From NCBI RefSeq assembly GCF_002632875.1, contig NZ_NJCX01000014.1:1-64000 (forward strand): a DNA stretch of 64,000 bases, in the 5' to 3' direction. The stretch's first letter is position 1, and each line of letters starts with the position of its first letter. Shown here piece after piece: positions 46,308-55,338 of the stretch. The stretch comes from Xenorhabdus kozodoii (GTDB lineage: Bacteria; Pseudomonadota; Gammaproteobacteria; Enterobacterales; Enterobacteriaceae). A model generated the notes under the pieces. It searched no databases. It was not told where the DNA came from and saw only the letters and a program-made list of their open reading frames with translations. Both the position numbers and the translations under genes were made by a program.

Positions 46308-47360
46308 TTATTCCATAACTGAAATGATGACAGAGGGTTTCTTTTCCGGTTCGCCGAGAAAACTGTTCCACCCCAGATGGTTGTTCTGCTCCGCCCCCAA
46401 TACCATGCCGCTGACCTGATTTTCGGCCAAACCCAGGCGCAGTTCCCAAGCGAACTGGCTGCGCATGATAAAAGAGATGAACATCACCAACGGCCGATAG
46501 TTTTTGCCATCGGGCAGGAATGAGAGAAACCGCTCACGGGTCAGGTTATTGATACTGAGTAAAAACTTACCGCTGTAATCCCCAACCCAGGAACCCAAGA
46601 CGAAGTTTTCTCCCAACACAGACAGCTCTTCATCACCCACTGTCTGGCCCTTATTGGTTCCCCCCAAACGATTCTGCTGATCCATTGGGATGATGACTTT
46701 CCTGAATTGCCAACCGTGTAACGTGACATCCTGCAAATCAAAACAGTGGGACACCAGGCTGCATATGACTTCGGGTGAACGTCCTGGACTTGCCAGCAAT
46801 CCGGCATAAGCCAGCATTTTGCTGTGGTTGATGTTCAACAGTCGGCGGTTAACATCACTGCCTAACCCCACGAGGCAGAACATCCGTTGGGAAAAATTAT
46901 CTTCCCCACCCTTCTTGAAACAGATGTAATAGCGGTATTTCCGCCAAATCTGATGCAAGAGCGTAATTAAACGGTGGTTGAAAAGGTTAAGAAAATCCGT
47001 CAGACGGTTTTCCCCTTGGGCATCTTCCCATGCCAGTGAATCCAGATAATAGCCTGGCATCGGGGACTGGCTGCCGTGCAATCCCAGAAAGGACACTTCC
47101 AGTTCGAAGAATCCCCTTTTCGATTGCGAAAGCGAGATGACGTCACGCGTCGGAAATGCCAGACTGGCACTGGAACGGAAACGGATAGCTTCCAGATCAG
47201 GACGATCTGTCTCCCCGGTTTTCTCCCACGCTACCGCCAGTTGGTTAAGCAGCTCAACCAACTGGTAAAAGTTGTACTGTGCGATGTCCAATGCCAGTGG
47301 TGTGGCAGGATCTTGTTCCGTGATTACATCAACGAGTGTTGACCTATCTGTACCGGCCAT
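46308..47360 (-). CDS. tssG: TssG baseplate wedge protein
   Basis: This 350-residue protein has the family motifs IRFRSSASLAFPTRDVISL, LEVSFLGLHGSQSPMPGYYL, DFLNLFNHRLITLLHQIWRK and the end region GRSPEVICSLVSHCFDL. It forms the TssF2G wedge of the baseplate. Its start overlaps the end of tssF by 37 bases. Confidence 0.95.
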   Translation of the reverse strand: MAGTDRSTLVDVITEQDPATPLALDIAQYNFYQLVELLNQLAVAWEKTGETDRPDLEAIRFRSSASLAFPTRDVISLSQSKRGFFELEVSFLGLHGSQSPMPGYYLDSLAWEDAQGENRLTDFLNLFNHRLITLLHQIWRKYRYYICFKKGGEDNFSQRMFCLVGLGSDVNRRLLNINHSKMLAYAGLLASPGRSPEVICSLVSHCFDLQDVTLHGWQFRKVIIPMDQQNRLGGTNKGQTVGDEELSVLGENFVLGSWVGDYSGKFLLSINNLTRERFLSFLPDGKNYRPLVMFISFIMRSQFAWELRLGLAENQVSGMVLGAEQNNHLGWNSFLGEPEKKPSVIISVME

Positions 47361-49156
47361 TCATAACATTCCTGATTATCTAAATTGATTACCTTCAACA
47401 TATGAAACGCATTGACGCTGGCATACAGTGAGAAAAACCGTGACAGAATCGTACTGAACAGATAAAGCTCGCCTTCGGAGCTAAATGCCTGTTGCCGGAT
47501 ATACAGGGTTGAACGCAATCCACGTACAGGCAGCCCCCGGAATAGACGATCCGTCGGCTCTGTTTCAATTTTTTCAATTGCGTCAAGCCGTTTCTGCGAT
47601 GAACGCTTGGACTGTCGGTTATGAATACTGGGGAAATCGTAGGTACGCAGCACCTGTTTCAGGGCGTCCTTATCCAGCAATGACATGTAGTTGAGCGACA
47701 TGTTTGACAGTAGTGACCAGTGCAAGCCGCCATCCAATAGGGGATAGAGAGGCACTGACGGCCGTGTAATATTGCGGAATGTCGCAAATGACGGGCTGCC
47801 GTTTGAAGGGTAATTAATGTCGCCAACGCGCAGCTCTAAGGGCATTTCACGGTTGGTGCAGGTCAGGCTGATCGAAACATTTTCTTGCAGCTTGAGCCGG
47901 AGTAACTCTGACTCATCTCCCCGGACAAATGAGATGAAATGCTCCAATCCCCGGCGGAAAGGCGATTCTTTCACCCGAAGACGGAAATAGCGCATAGAAC
48001 GCTCATCTTCGTCATCGATCTGGTGATTGAAACTTTCAAACGGGGTATAAGTTCGCTCGCCAATACGGGCACGGCTACGCTCACCATTTTCCCCCGTCAG
48101 CCAGCTTTCTACGCCATCAATCGAGAAAATGTCGTAGTTATCCGGAAAGCTGTAACTGGCTTTCAAGGGATATTCTGTCTGGCTGCCATTGAGTTCAATC
48201 GCTTCACTGTCCATCGGGAACAGGTTGATTGCCGGAGTGCAATGCAGGCGGAAAGTGTCATGGCGGATTTTGGCTTCGGGCGGCAATGCCTGAGAAAAAT
48301 GTAAATTCAGTTTGAAATCTTTGGCTTTGAGATCTTCCGGCAGTGGCGGCACGCCTTTCACATCAAAAAACAGGAAGCTCTCTGCGAAACAGAAATACTC
48401 CTGCAAGATGCGATAGCCCATATAGGCATTTTTCGGATAAGGCAGTAGCGCATCTTCCCGCTCAAATCCCACAGGGACAAAATCAAAAGCGGGCAGCGGG
48501 ATCACGGTATCGCCGACGACCAATTCTGCTTTTTTGAAATAGTAACAAAGCCAGAAATAGAGCTGAGACGTGGTATAGTTATCCCCGCTCAAATAAAAAC
48601 GCAGTTTGTCCAGCTCCAACTCATGCAGATTCAACGCCGTTTTCGACGTAAAGTCCAGGCCGATAATGCCGGTTTCATTACTGTTATTGACGGTAATATC
48701 ACGGATAGAAAGCGGAAAAAGCCAAACATCGCGGCAGAGCGTGAAGGTACAGCGGCCATGATCGTCTTTTTTGTTATCCGATTTTTCGTTCGAATAAATA
48801 TCATCTTGAGTTGACAACGAATGGCTCATAATCTGGGTGCCACGCTTGACCTGTGTCGCTTTCGTCACAACGCTCTCATCAGGCGTATACTCAATGATGG
48901 TCATGCTGGGGGTTGGACGCAGATAGTTCGGCCAAAGCATATTAAGCAGACCGTGGGTCAATTCAGGGAACTGATCATCAATCTTTGCCCGTAAGTTGCC
49001 GGTCAGGAAGGCAAAACCTTCAAGCAAACGCTCAACGTCGGGATCAGAGCCTTGTTCTGACAAAAATGAGGCAAGATGAGGACGCTCAACTGCGGCTTCT
49101 TTCCCCAGTTGTCGCAGATAGTTCAGCTCATCTCTGAAATATTTTTCAAATGACAT
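47324..49156 (-). CDS. tssF: TssF baseplate protein
   Basis: This 610-residue protein starts SFEKYFRDELNYLRQLGKE and has FAFLTGNLRAKIDDQFPELT, MLWPNYLRPTPSMTIIEYTP and a C-terminal LRSTLYIRQQAFSSEGELYL region. All are standard TssF features. It directly follows tssE. Confidence 0.96.
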   Translation of the reverse strand: MSFEKYFRDELNYLRQLGKEAAVERPHLASFLSEQGSDPDVERLLEGFAFLTGNLRAKIDDQFPELTHGLLNMLWPNYLRPTPSMTIIEYTPDESVVTKATQVKRGTQIMSHSLSTQDDIYSNEKSDNKKDDHGRCTFTLCRDVWLFPLSIRDITVNNSNETGIIGLDFTSKTALNLHELELDKLRFYLSGDNYTTSQLYFWLCYYFKKAELVVGDTVIPLPAFDFVPVGFEREDALLPYPKNAYMGYRILQEYFCFAESFLFFDVKGVPPLPEDLKAKDFKLNLHFSQALPPEAKIRHDTFRLHCTPAINLFPMDSEAIELNGSQTEYPLKASYSFPDNYDIFSIDGVESWLTGENGERSRARIGERTYTPFESFNHQIDDEDERSMRYFRLRVKESPFRRGLEHFISFVRGDESELLRLKLQENVSISLTCTNREMPLELRVGDINYPSNGSPSFATFRNITRPSVPLYPLLDGGLHWSLLSNMSLNYMSLLDKDALKQVLRTYDFPSIHNRQSKRSSQKRLDAIEKIETEPTDRLFRGLPVRGLRSTLYIRQQAFSSEGELYLFSTILSRFFSLYASVNAFHMLKVINLDNQECYEWPVQIGQHSLM

Positions 49157-49597
49157 TTATTGAGTTCGCTCCAGGCAATAGCGTCGGTTGTTATCCAACT
49201 GGATGCTAAATTCCACAAGATCGTTAATCTCATCCAGAGAGATTTCAGCACTGATATGAAAGCTCAGCAGCAACGGATCGGAATCGTCACTGATGGCGCT
49301 AACAGAAACCGCGGATATTCTCGGCTCATAATTTCTGATGCACTCTTCAATCGCCCTCTCGATACTTTGCTTAAAATCCACTGAGGTTGCGGTCGCGTCA
49401 TTGAGATCAATGACCCCTAACTCAATGGCGCTTTGGCAGCCGCCAGGACGGGAATTCAGCACTTCATTTAAATGCTTCTTGATAGAATCAAGCAGTGCAC
49501 GCATCCTTGATTGACGGGAAGAGCCAGTGCTCTTCCCTTGAATGCGCTCGAACAGACTGGCAGAGCTGCCTCTGTTCCAACTGTACAGCGCAGCCAT
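49157..49597 (-). CDS. tssE: TssE, gp25-like baseplate protein
   Basis: This 146-residue gp25-like protein carries SLFERIQGK near the start, IKKHLNEVLNSRPGGCQSAI and a C-terminal IRNYEPRISAVSVSAI stretch containing the conserved EPR motif. It nucleates the sheath on the baseplate. Confidence 0.94.
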   Translation of the reverse strand: MAALYSWNRGSSASLFERIQGKSTGSSRQSRMRALLDSIKKHLNEVLNSRPGGCQSAIELGVIDLNDATATSVDFKQSIERAIEECIRNYEPRISAVSVSAISDDSDPLLLSFHISAEISLDEINDLVEFSIQLDNNRRYCLERTQ

Positions 49598-49599
49598 GA

Positions 49600-51078
49600 T
49601 TATTCCTTATCCAAACGTCCAACCAGAGACAGTTCGAAACTGGCACCCATGTATTTAAAGTGCGGACGAACTTGCATCGCCACCTGATACCAACCTGGAT
49701 CGCCTTCAACATCCAGCACCTTGATCTCAGCGGCACGCAGAGGACGACGGCTACGCACGTCAGTCGGTGGGTTTTCCTGATCAGCAATGTACTGTTTCAG
49801 CCACATATTCAGTTCGCGTTCCAGATCTTGACGCTCTTTCCAGGAACCAATCTGTTCGCGCTGCAACACTTTGATGTAGTGAGCCAGGCGGTTGATGATG
49901 AACATGTAGGGAAGCTGGGTGCCCAACTTGTAGTTAGTTTCCGCCAGTTTCCCTTCACGGGTATTGGGGAACACTTTTGGTTTCTGCACTGAGTTTGCCG
50001 AGAAGAATGCTGCGTTATCGCTACCCTTACGCATGGTCAGGGTAATGAAGCCTTCTTCTGCCAGTTCGAATTCACGACGGTCGGTGATCAAAACTTCCGT
50101 TGGGATCTTCGCCTGAACCTGGCCCATGGCTTCGTACAGGTGGACTGGCAGATCGCTGACGGCACCACCGCTTTGTGGGCCAATGATGTTTGGACACCAA
50201 CGATATTTAGCGAAGCTGTCAGTCAGGCAGCTAGCCAGCAAGTACGCGGTATTACCCCACAAGAAATGCTCATGGTCACGGCTGACATTTTCCTGATAGT
50301 TGAAGTTTTTGATTGGGTTTTCAACGCCGGAATAAGGCAGACGCAGCAAGAAACGGGGGGCGGTCAAACCTAAGTAACGTGAATCTTCGGACTCACGCAG
50401 CGCACGCCATTTCGTATGTGAAGGGCCTTCGAAAACCGATTTCAGATCCTTGATGGCAGGCAGATCGGTAAACTGGTTAACACCAAAGAATTCGGGTGAA
50501 ACAGAAGACAGGAATGGCGCATGAGCCATTGCGCCCACCGAACTGACATACTGCATCAATTTAATATCAGGCGTGGTGTTGTTGAACGCATAGTTACCGA
50601 TGATGGAAGCAACAGGTTCACCGCCGAACTGACCATAGCCGGAAGAATAGACATGCTTATAGAAGCCAGACTGGATAATTTCAGGAGAGAATTCAAAATC
50701 TTCCAACAGTTCGTCTTTTGTCGCATGCAGGATATTGATTTTAATGTTTTCACGGAAATCAGTGCGATCCACCAAAATTTTCAGTGAACGCCAAGAAGAC
50801 TCTAATTCCTGGAACGGTTTGGCGTGCAGAATTTCATCCATCTGCTCACTGAGTTTTTTATCCAACTCGACGATCATTTTATCAACAAGCAATTTGTTGA
50901 TCGGTTCTTCGTTAGAGCCCGTATCCAGAATGCTACCGATAAACGCAGCAACACCTTGTTTAGCAATATAGTAACCGTCATTTTCCGGGGTCATTCTCGC
51001 TTGAGACATAATCTCATCAAGCAAGGAAGTCGTTGCGCCAGAAGCAATCGCTGTGCTGTTTTCTTCGTGCTGAGCCAT
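49600..51078 (-). CDS. tssC: TssC sheath protein (large subunit)
   Basis: This 492-residue protein has PFQELESSWRSLKILVDRTD, GEPVASIIGNYAFNN, PRFLLRLPYSGVENPIKNFN and a C-terminal VRPHFKYMGASFELSLVGRL. These are hallmark TssC sequences. It forms the contractile sheath with TssB. Confidence 0.97.
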   Translation of the reverse strand: MAQHEENSTAIASGATTSLLDEIMSQARMTPENDGYYIAKQGVAAFIGSILDTGSNEEPINKLLVDKMIVELDKKLSEQMDEILHAKPFQELESSWRSLKILVDRTDFRENIKINILHATKDELLEDFEFSPEIIQSGFYKHVYSSGYGQFGGEPVASIIGNYAFNNTTPDIKLMQYVSSVGAMAHAPFLSSVSPEFFGVNQFTDLPAIKDLKSVFEGPSHTKWRALRESEDSRYLGLTAPRFLLRLPYSGVENPIKNFNYQENVSRDHEHFLWGNTAYLLASCLTDSFAKYRWCPNIIGPQSGGAVSDLPVHLYEAMGQVQAKIPTEVLITDRREFELAEEGFITLTMRKGSDNAAFFSANSVQKPKVFPNTREGKLAETNYKLGTQLPYMFIINRLAHYIKVLQREQIGSWKERQDLERELNMWLKQYIADQENPPTDVRSRRPLRAAEIKVLDVEGDPGWYQVAMQVRPHFKYMGASFELSLVGRLDKE

Positions 51079-51098
51079 TTAAAAATTCCTTTAACCAG

Positions 51099-51596
51099 TT
51101 ATTTTTTATTGATGATTTCAAGTTCTTTCAGAAGCTGCTCACGAACGGATTCATCCTCCAGCAGTGACTGCAAACGCGCACGAAATGCTGGGATATTTCC
51201 CAATGGGCCTTTTAATGCAACCAATGCCTCACGAAGTTCGAGAAGTTTATTTAATTCAGGGACTTTCTTCGCGATATTATCTGGTGAAAAATCACTCAGG
51301 GACTTTATTTCCAGATTAACCGGCAGATCTTCTTCGCTTTTTTCATCGAGGCGATTAGGCACGTTAAAGGTCAGGTTGATGTTCGCTTCATTCATTACGG
51401 CATTGAAGTTGTTCTTATTGACAGAAACTGTCTGCCGCTCTTCAATTGGCGTATCTTCACTTTTCCCTTTCAGGTCACCCACAACCAGAAGATTGAGCGG
51501 TAATTCAACTTCTGCGGTCTGGTCGCCGGTATTTGGAACATACTTAATATTAATTCTTTCTTTCGGAGCTACGCTACCTGGACTATTCTTACTCAT
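51099..51596 (-). CDS. tssB: TssB sheath protein (small subunit)
   Basis: This 165-residue protein has SKNSPGSVAPKERINIKYVP, LPLNLLVVGDLKGKSEDTPI and a helical C-terminus with DFSPDNIAKKVPELNKLLEL. It is the first gene of the long minus-strand operon. AAAGGA precedes the ATG. Confidence 0.97.
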   Translation of the reverse strand: MSKNSPGSVAPKERINIKYVPNTGDQTAEVELPLNLLVVGDLKGKSEDTPIEERQTVSVNKNNFNAVMNEANINLTFNVPNRLDEKSEEDLPVNLEIKSLSDFSPDNIAKKVPELNKLLELREALVALKGPLGNIPAFRARLQSLLEDESVREQLLKELEIINKK

Positions 51597-52514
51597 ATTT
51601 AAATCCTTTGGCTAATACAACCATGAACTGTCTAACAACCCATTATTGGTGAGAGAATGATTCCAATGTTCACCCATATAATAAATACAGAAGATCTCCC
51701 TAAAAAAATAGAGTAAAGAAGACAACTATATTTGTAGGCACGAATAGTTTTATATCAACATATAGTGAAATAATCAGATATACCCTATCCAGTTGTGGAA
51801 ATAACTTCGATACGAAAAATCGTCAAGTTCGAGTTTGACACTTTATTTTTTTGATGTAAAGCCAAAACACAAATTGATAAATAGCCCTATTCAAGCGTTT
51901 AATCTTTCCATCTCAATTTATCGCAATCTATAAACATTTTTTTACTCTAAAAATAGAGAATAATTTGGTTTTACTCTCTGTGAGAGTATGGATAACACTA
52001 CCTATCATTTGCATTAAAAGGAATATTTTTCATCTTCACCTGAATAAAGAAAAATATTCCCACCCGTTATTAACCATCATCGTCAATATCATTTTTTATT
52101 TTATGTTGATTAATTAATTACCATAGAAATTCAATTTATTTTCATTTTTTTGATCTAGATAACACTTTTCAAATGATCATAAAAAAAATGGAAATGAAAA
52201 ATTTAAAGTTATTTAATATCAGTATGTTAAGAATAACCAAAAATACACGATTATTTTTAAACCAGTTAAATAGGCTTATTGTTTATAAAAAATCAGCGAT
52301 AAATTTTACAACGGCAATAATTATAAAATTTTTATTTGTCATTGTACGAAGGCGCAGGTTGTGTTTTTCAAATTACTTTGCATTAGGAAATTTCGGCTTT
52401 ATTATCCGCTCCGAGTGTTTGACAAGCGATAATCTCATTTGATTAATAAATGGAATAATCACGCAAGGAATGAACACTTACACTAATATTGGTAAATTTT
52501 TATAGGATATTCAT
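51597..52514. promoter_or_regulatory. AT-rich divergent control region between tssB and hcp
   Basis: These 918 bases are very AT-rich and must carry promoters for the tss operon and for hcp. A short open frame at 52173-52442 is of low complexity with no family features, and I do not accept it as a gene. I saw no convincing sigma-54 -24/-12 box (GG-N10-GC with the flanking consensus) upstream of either gene. The composition suggests silencing by H-NS-type proteins, which is inference. Confidence 0.5.
52419..52447 (+). promoter_or_regulatory. Candidate sigma-70 promoter for hcp
   Basis: TTGACA (52419-52424, perfect -35) is followed after 17 bases by ATTAAT (52442-52447, partial -10). Transcription would start near 52454, giving a leader of about 60 bases before hcp. 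Confidence 0.4.
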
Positions 52515-53033
52515 ATGCCAACTCCATGTTATATTTCCATCCATGGTAAAACTCAGGGTCATATCACTGCAGGTTCATTCACGGCTGAATCCGTCGGTAA
52601 TATCTTTGTTCAAGGCCACGAAGACGAAATGCTGGTGCAAGAATTTGACCACATCGTTACCGTCCCAACTGATCCACAATCAGGACAGCCTTCTGGTCAA
52701 CGTGCGCATAAGCCATTCCGCTTTACCGTTGCATTAAATAAATCAGTTCCTCTGCTGTACAACGCACTGGCTTCTGGCGAAATGCTGCCTACGGTAGAAT
52801 TGAAATGGTATCGTACTTCCATCGAAGGTAAACAAGAGCATTTCTTTACGACAAAGCTGGACGATGCAACTATCGTTGATATCGACTGCAAAATGCCACA
52901 CTGCCAAGATCCATCAAAATCAGACTTCACTCAATTAGTTCGTGTATCTCTTTCTTATCGTAAGATTACTTGGGAACACACTACTGCGGGTACTTCTGGT
53001 GCTGACGACTGGCGCGCACCTATTGTTGCTTAA
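52515..53033 (+). CDS. hcp: Hcp (TssD), T6SS tube protein
   Basis: This 172-residue protein starts MPTPCYISIHGKTQGHITAG and contains FTAESVGNIFVQGHEDEMLV, HKPFRFTVALNKSVPLLYNA and a C-terminal VSLSYRKITWEHTTAGTSGA DDWRAP end. Hcp hexamers form the inner tube. It stands alone on the plus strand with its own promoter and terminator, divergent from tssB. AGGA lies upstream of the ATG. Confidence 0.97.
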   Translation: MPTPCYISIHGKTQGHITAGSFTAESVGNIFVQGHEDEMLVQEFDHIVTVPTDPQSGQPSGQRAHKPFRFTVALNKSVPLLYNALASGEMLPTVELKWYRTSIEGKQEHFFTTKLDDATIVDIDCKMPHCQDPSKSDFTQLVRVSLSYRKITWEHTTAGTSGADDWRAPIVA

Positions 53034-53065
53034 TATCTTATTCATTAAGTATTAAGTGATAATCT

Positions 53066-53096
53066 TTCAGCCAATGAATATTATTCATTGGCTGAA
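53066..53096 (+). terminator. Terminator after hcp
   Basis: TTCAGCCAATGAAT and ATTCATTGGCTGAA form a perfect 14-bp stem with a three-base loop, 32 bases after the hcp stop, followed by TTATTCG. Confidence 0.8.
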
Positions 53097-53507
53097 TTAT
53101 TCGGATATATTCCAAAACCCCTGCCAATACTTTAATCCCTATTTTTCTCTTTTATCTCTCTTTTTTTGATTCCTTTCAGTTGTCAGATTTTCATATAGTA
53201 ATTATTTTCACAATAAATATAGCAAGGCTCCTCACGCTATTCCTCTATTCCCTACTGAAATATTGACTAACCAAAATTAAATTTCACTTATCTCTTCATA
53301 CAGGGATAATACATAACCAAAATGAATCATAATAAATAACTAAGGTAAATTTATAATTAAAAATTATACTTATTAACAAAACATAACCGTTAATCAGAGC
53401 AACATAAAATATTTTCTATGCTCTAATGCTCAATTAATAAACTAGGACGTTTAAGCCTAACCCAACACGATACCTTTCCCATCAACTATTGTCATTTGGG
53501 TATTCTC
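53097..53507. other. AT-rich gap before the two-partner secretion genes
   Basis: No gene or structured element is evident in these roughly 400 bases. They must carry the promoter of the transporter gene. No clear -35/-10 pair stands out from the AT-rich background. Confidence 0.4.
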
Positions 53508-55199
53508 ATGATTAAAAGGACGATAATCTTCATCTTATTCAGTTCTGCGGTTCAGGCGAACGCATCGACTGACGCCCTTAATCCTATTTTCCCTACGGAT
53601 GAAACGGCTTTCTCAACCGATGCCGCAAGAAGAACCTTACAGGATAGTTCACGGGAAATAGACCAATTAATTGAAGAACGCCGTCATCAAGGGTTGATTA
53701 ATCGCACCGAGCGCGTTTCACCACAAACGGTTTCCCCCATGGTGGTGGGATCCCCACAGTGTTTGGCTATCAATGGGGTTTACCTTCAAGGTATTACCTT
53801 ACTCTCTCTCAAGGATCTGAATACACTCAGTGCCCTGCCCGATAGCTGTATCACCAGCAATGACATCAACAAATTGTCAGCGGAACTCACTAACCTTTAT
53901 ATTGCTAAAGGCTATATTACGGCACGGGTACAATTTATTCCCCCTAATATCCGTGGTGAACTGGGGATCAATGTTGTTGAGGGTTTTGTTGAGGCAATAG
54001 AAGGAGGCGACCGTTGGGTCAATAGCCAAACACTCTTCCCACATTCGGTCAATCGGCCACTTAACCTGAATCAGCTTGATCAAGGGCTGGATCAGGCCAA
54101 TCGTCTGCAATCAAACAAAACGACCCTCGATATTCTACCGGGTACAGTCAATGGGGGTTCCATCGTCAGGCTGCACAATCGGCACACTTCTGCGTGGAGA
54201 ATCACCACCACAACCGATAATTATGGTCAAAAAAGCACGGGAAAATGGATCACGCGGCTCACCACCAGCGTTGACAGCCCATTGGGATTCTCTGACTTTG
54301 TTAGCCTCAACGGCAGCAGCACGATTGATAAACCCGATAGCCAATATAACCGCGCCTATACCCTGTTCTATTCGCTGCCTTATGGCGCCGTGACATTGAG
54401 TGGGTTTAACAGCTATTCCCAATACACCAGCCACCCCCGTTTACAAAAAAATGCGTTCAAGATGTACGGGAATTCACGGCAAACAGGCATGCGTACCGAT
54501 TGGGTTTTCCATCGTAATCAATCGCAAATTAGTACATTAAGCACCCAGTTAGTTTATAAGGATTACGCCAACTATTTCCAGAAAAACAAACTCTCCGTCA
54601 ATAGCCAGACCTTGAGTGTTCTCGAACTGACGATTAGCCACTTACAACTCATCCCTTCTGGGCTGGTTTCCCTCAATATGAGTATTGAACGGGGGATGCC
54701 GTGGTTTGGTGCCCAAACCACAACAACCCACCTAAATAAACAGTTTACCAAAGGGAAAGTGTCGGCAAATTTACAACAGCGTTTCAAACTCTTTGATGTG
54801 CCTTACCAATTGAGCAGCCAATTTTACGCCCAGTACAGCCAAAATGGGCTACCCGGTGTTGAGTGGCTCAATATGACCGACCGTAATGCCGTGCGCGGAT
54901 TCAGCAAAAATGTGTCATCGGCTGATAATGGCTGGTATTTGAGAAATACGCTTTCCCATTCAATCCCCATTCCCCAAGGCTCGCTTTCGCTGCGTACTGG
55001 CGTGGATATTGGTCAAATTAAAGGCTATCGCAGCCAGTATGGTTGGCAAAGTAGTGCCGGATTGAGTGCAGGTTTGACACTGCGTTATCAGCGCCTGCTT
55101 GCGGATGTTGAAGTCAGCCGCGGCAAATTTCTTTCTCACCAAAATAGGAACACGGATGAACCTATACAACTGCTCACCCGCGTTTCTTACACTTTTTAG
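53508..55199 (+). CDS. Two-partner secretion transporter (TpsB; ShlB/FhaC family)
   Basis: This protein of about 563 residues has a signal peptide (MIKRTIIFILFSSAVQANA), POTRA domains (about 60-210; CLAINGVYLQGITLLSLKDL, LYIAKGYITARVQFIP) and an outer-membrane barrel. The family motif near RNAVRGF is present (MTDRNAVRGFSKN), and the terminal strand LLTRVSYTF ends in Phe as outer-membrane proteins do. It exports the adjacent exoprotein. An upstream TTG at 53496 is also in frame, but the ATG at 53508 gives a proper signal peptide. It resembles XhlB/ShlB of haemolysin systems. Confidence 0.92.
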   Translation: MIKRTIIFILFSSAVQANASTDALNPIFPTDETAFSTDAARRTLQDSSREIDQLIEERRHQGLINRTERVSPQTVSPMVVGSPQCLAINGVYLQGITLLSLKDLNTLSALPDSCITSNDINKLSAELTNLYIAKGYITARVQFIPPNIRGELGINVVEGFVEAIEGGDRWVNSQTLFPHSVNRPLNLNQLDQGLDQANRLQSNKTTLDILPGTVNGGSIVRLHNRHTSAWRITTTTDNYGQKSTGKWITRLTTSVDSPLGFSDFVSLNGSSTIDKPDSQYNRAYTLFYSLPYGAVTLSGFNSYSQYTSHPRLQKNAFKMYGNSRQTGMRTDWVFHRNQSQISTLSTQLVYKDYANYFQKNKLSVNSQTLSVLELTISHLQLIPSGLVSLNMSIERGMPWFGAQTTTTHLNKQFTKGKVSANLQQRFKLFDVPYQLSSQFYAQYSQNGLPGVEWLNMTDRNAVRGFSKNVSSADNGWYLRNTLSHSIPIPQGSLSLRTGVDIGQIKGYRSQYGWQSSAGLSAGLTLRYQRLLADVEVSRGKFLSHQNRNTDEPIQLLTRVSYTF

Positions 55200-55338
55200 T
55201 TTTTTAACCATTTGATGTTTTTTAACCGCAGTGATTGGTGGGGATGATCGCTAGAACCGTTTCCTAAAACAATTTTCTAGAACAGTGATCCCCCAGAGCG
55301 CTGCACATGGCAATCAAAAAAGCAAATAAGGTAATAAG

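Noticed and set aside
52173-52442. 89-codon open frame upstream of hcp
   Set aside because: It is low-complexity AT-rich sequence rich in Lys, Ile and Asn with no ribosome binding site and no family features; it lies where a promoter region is expected.
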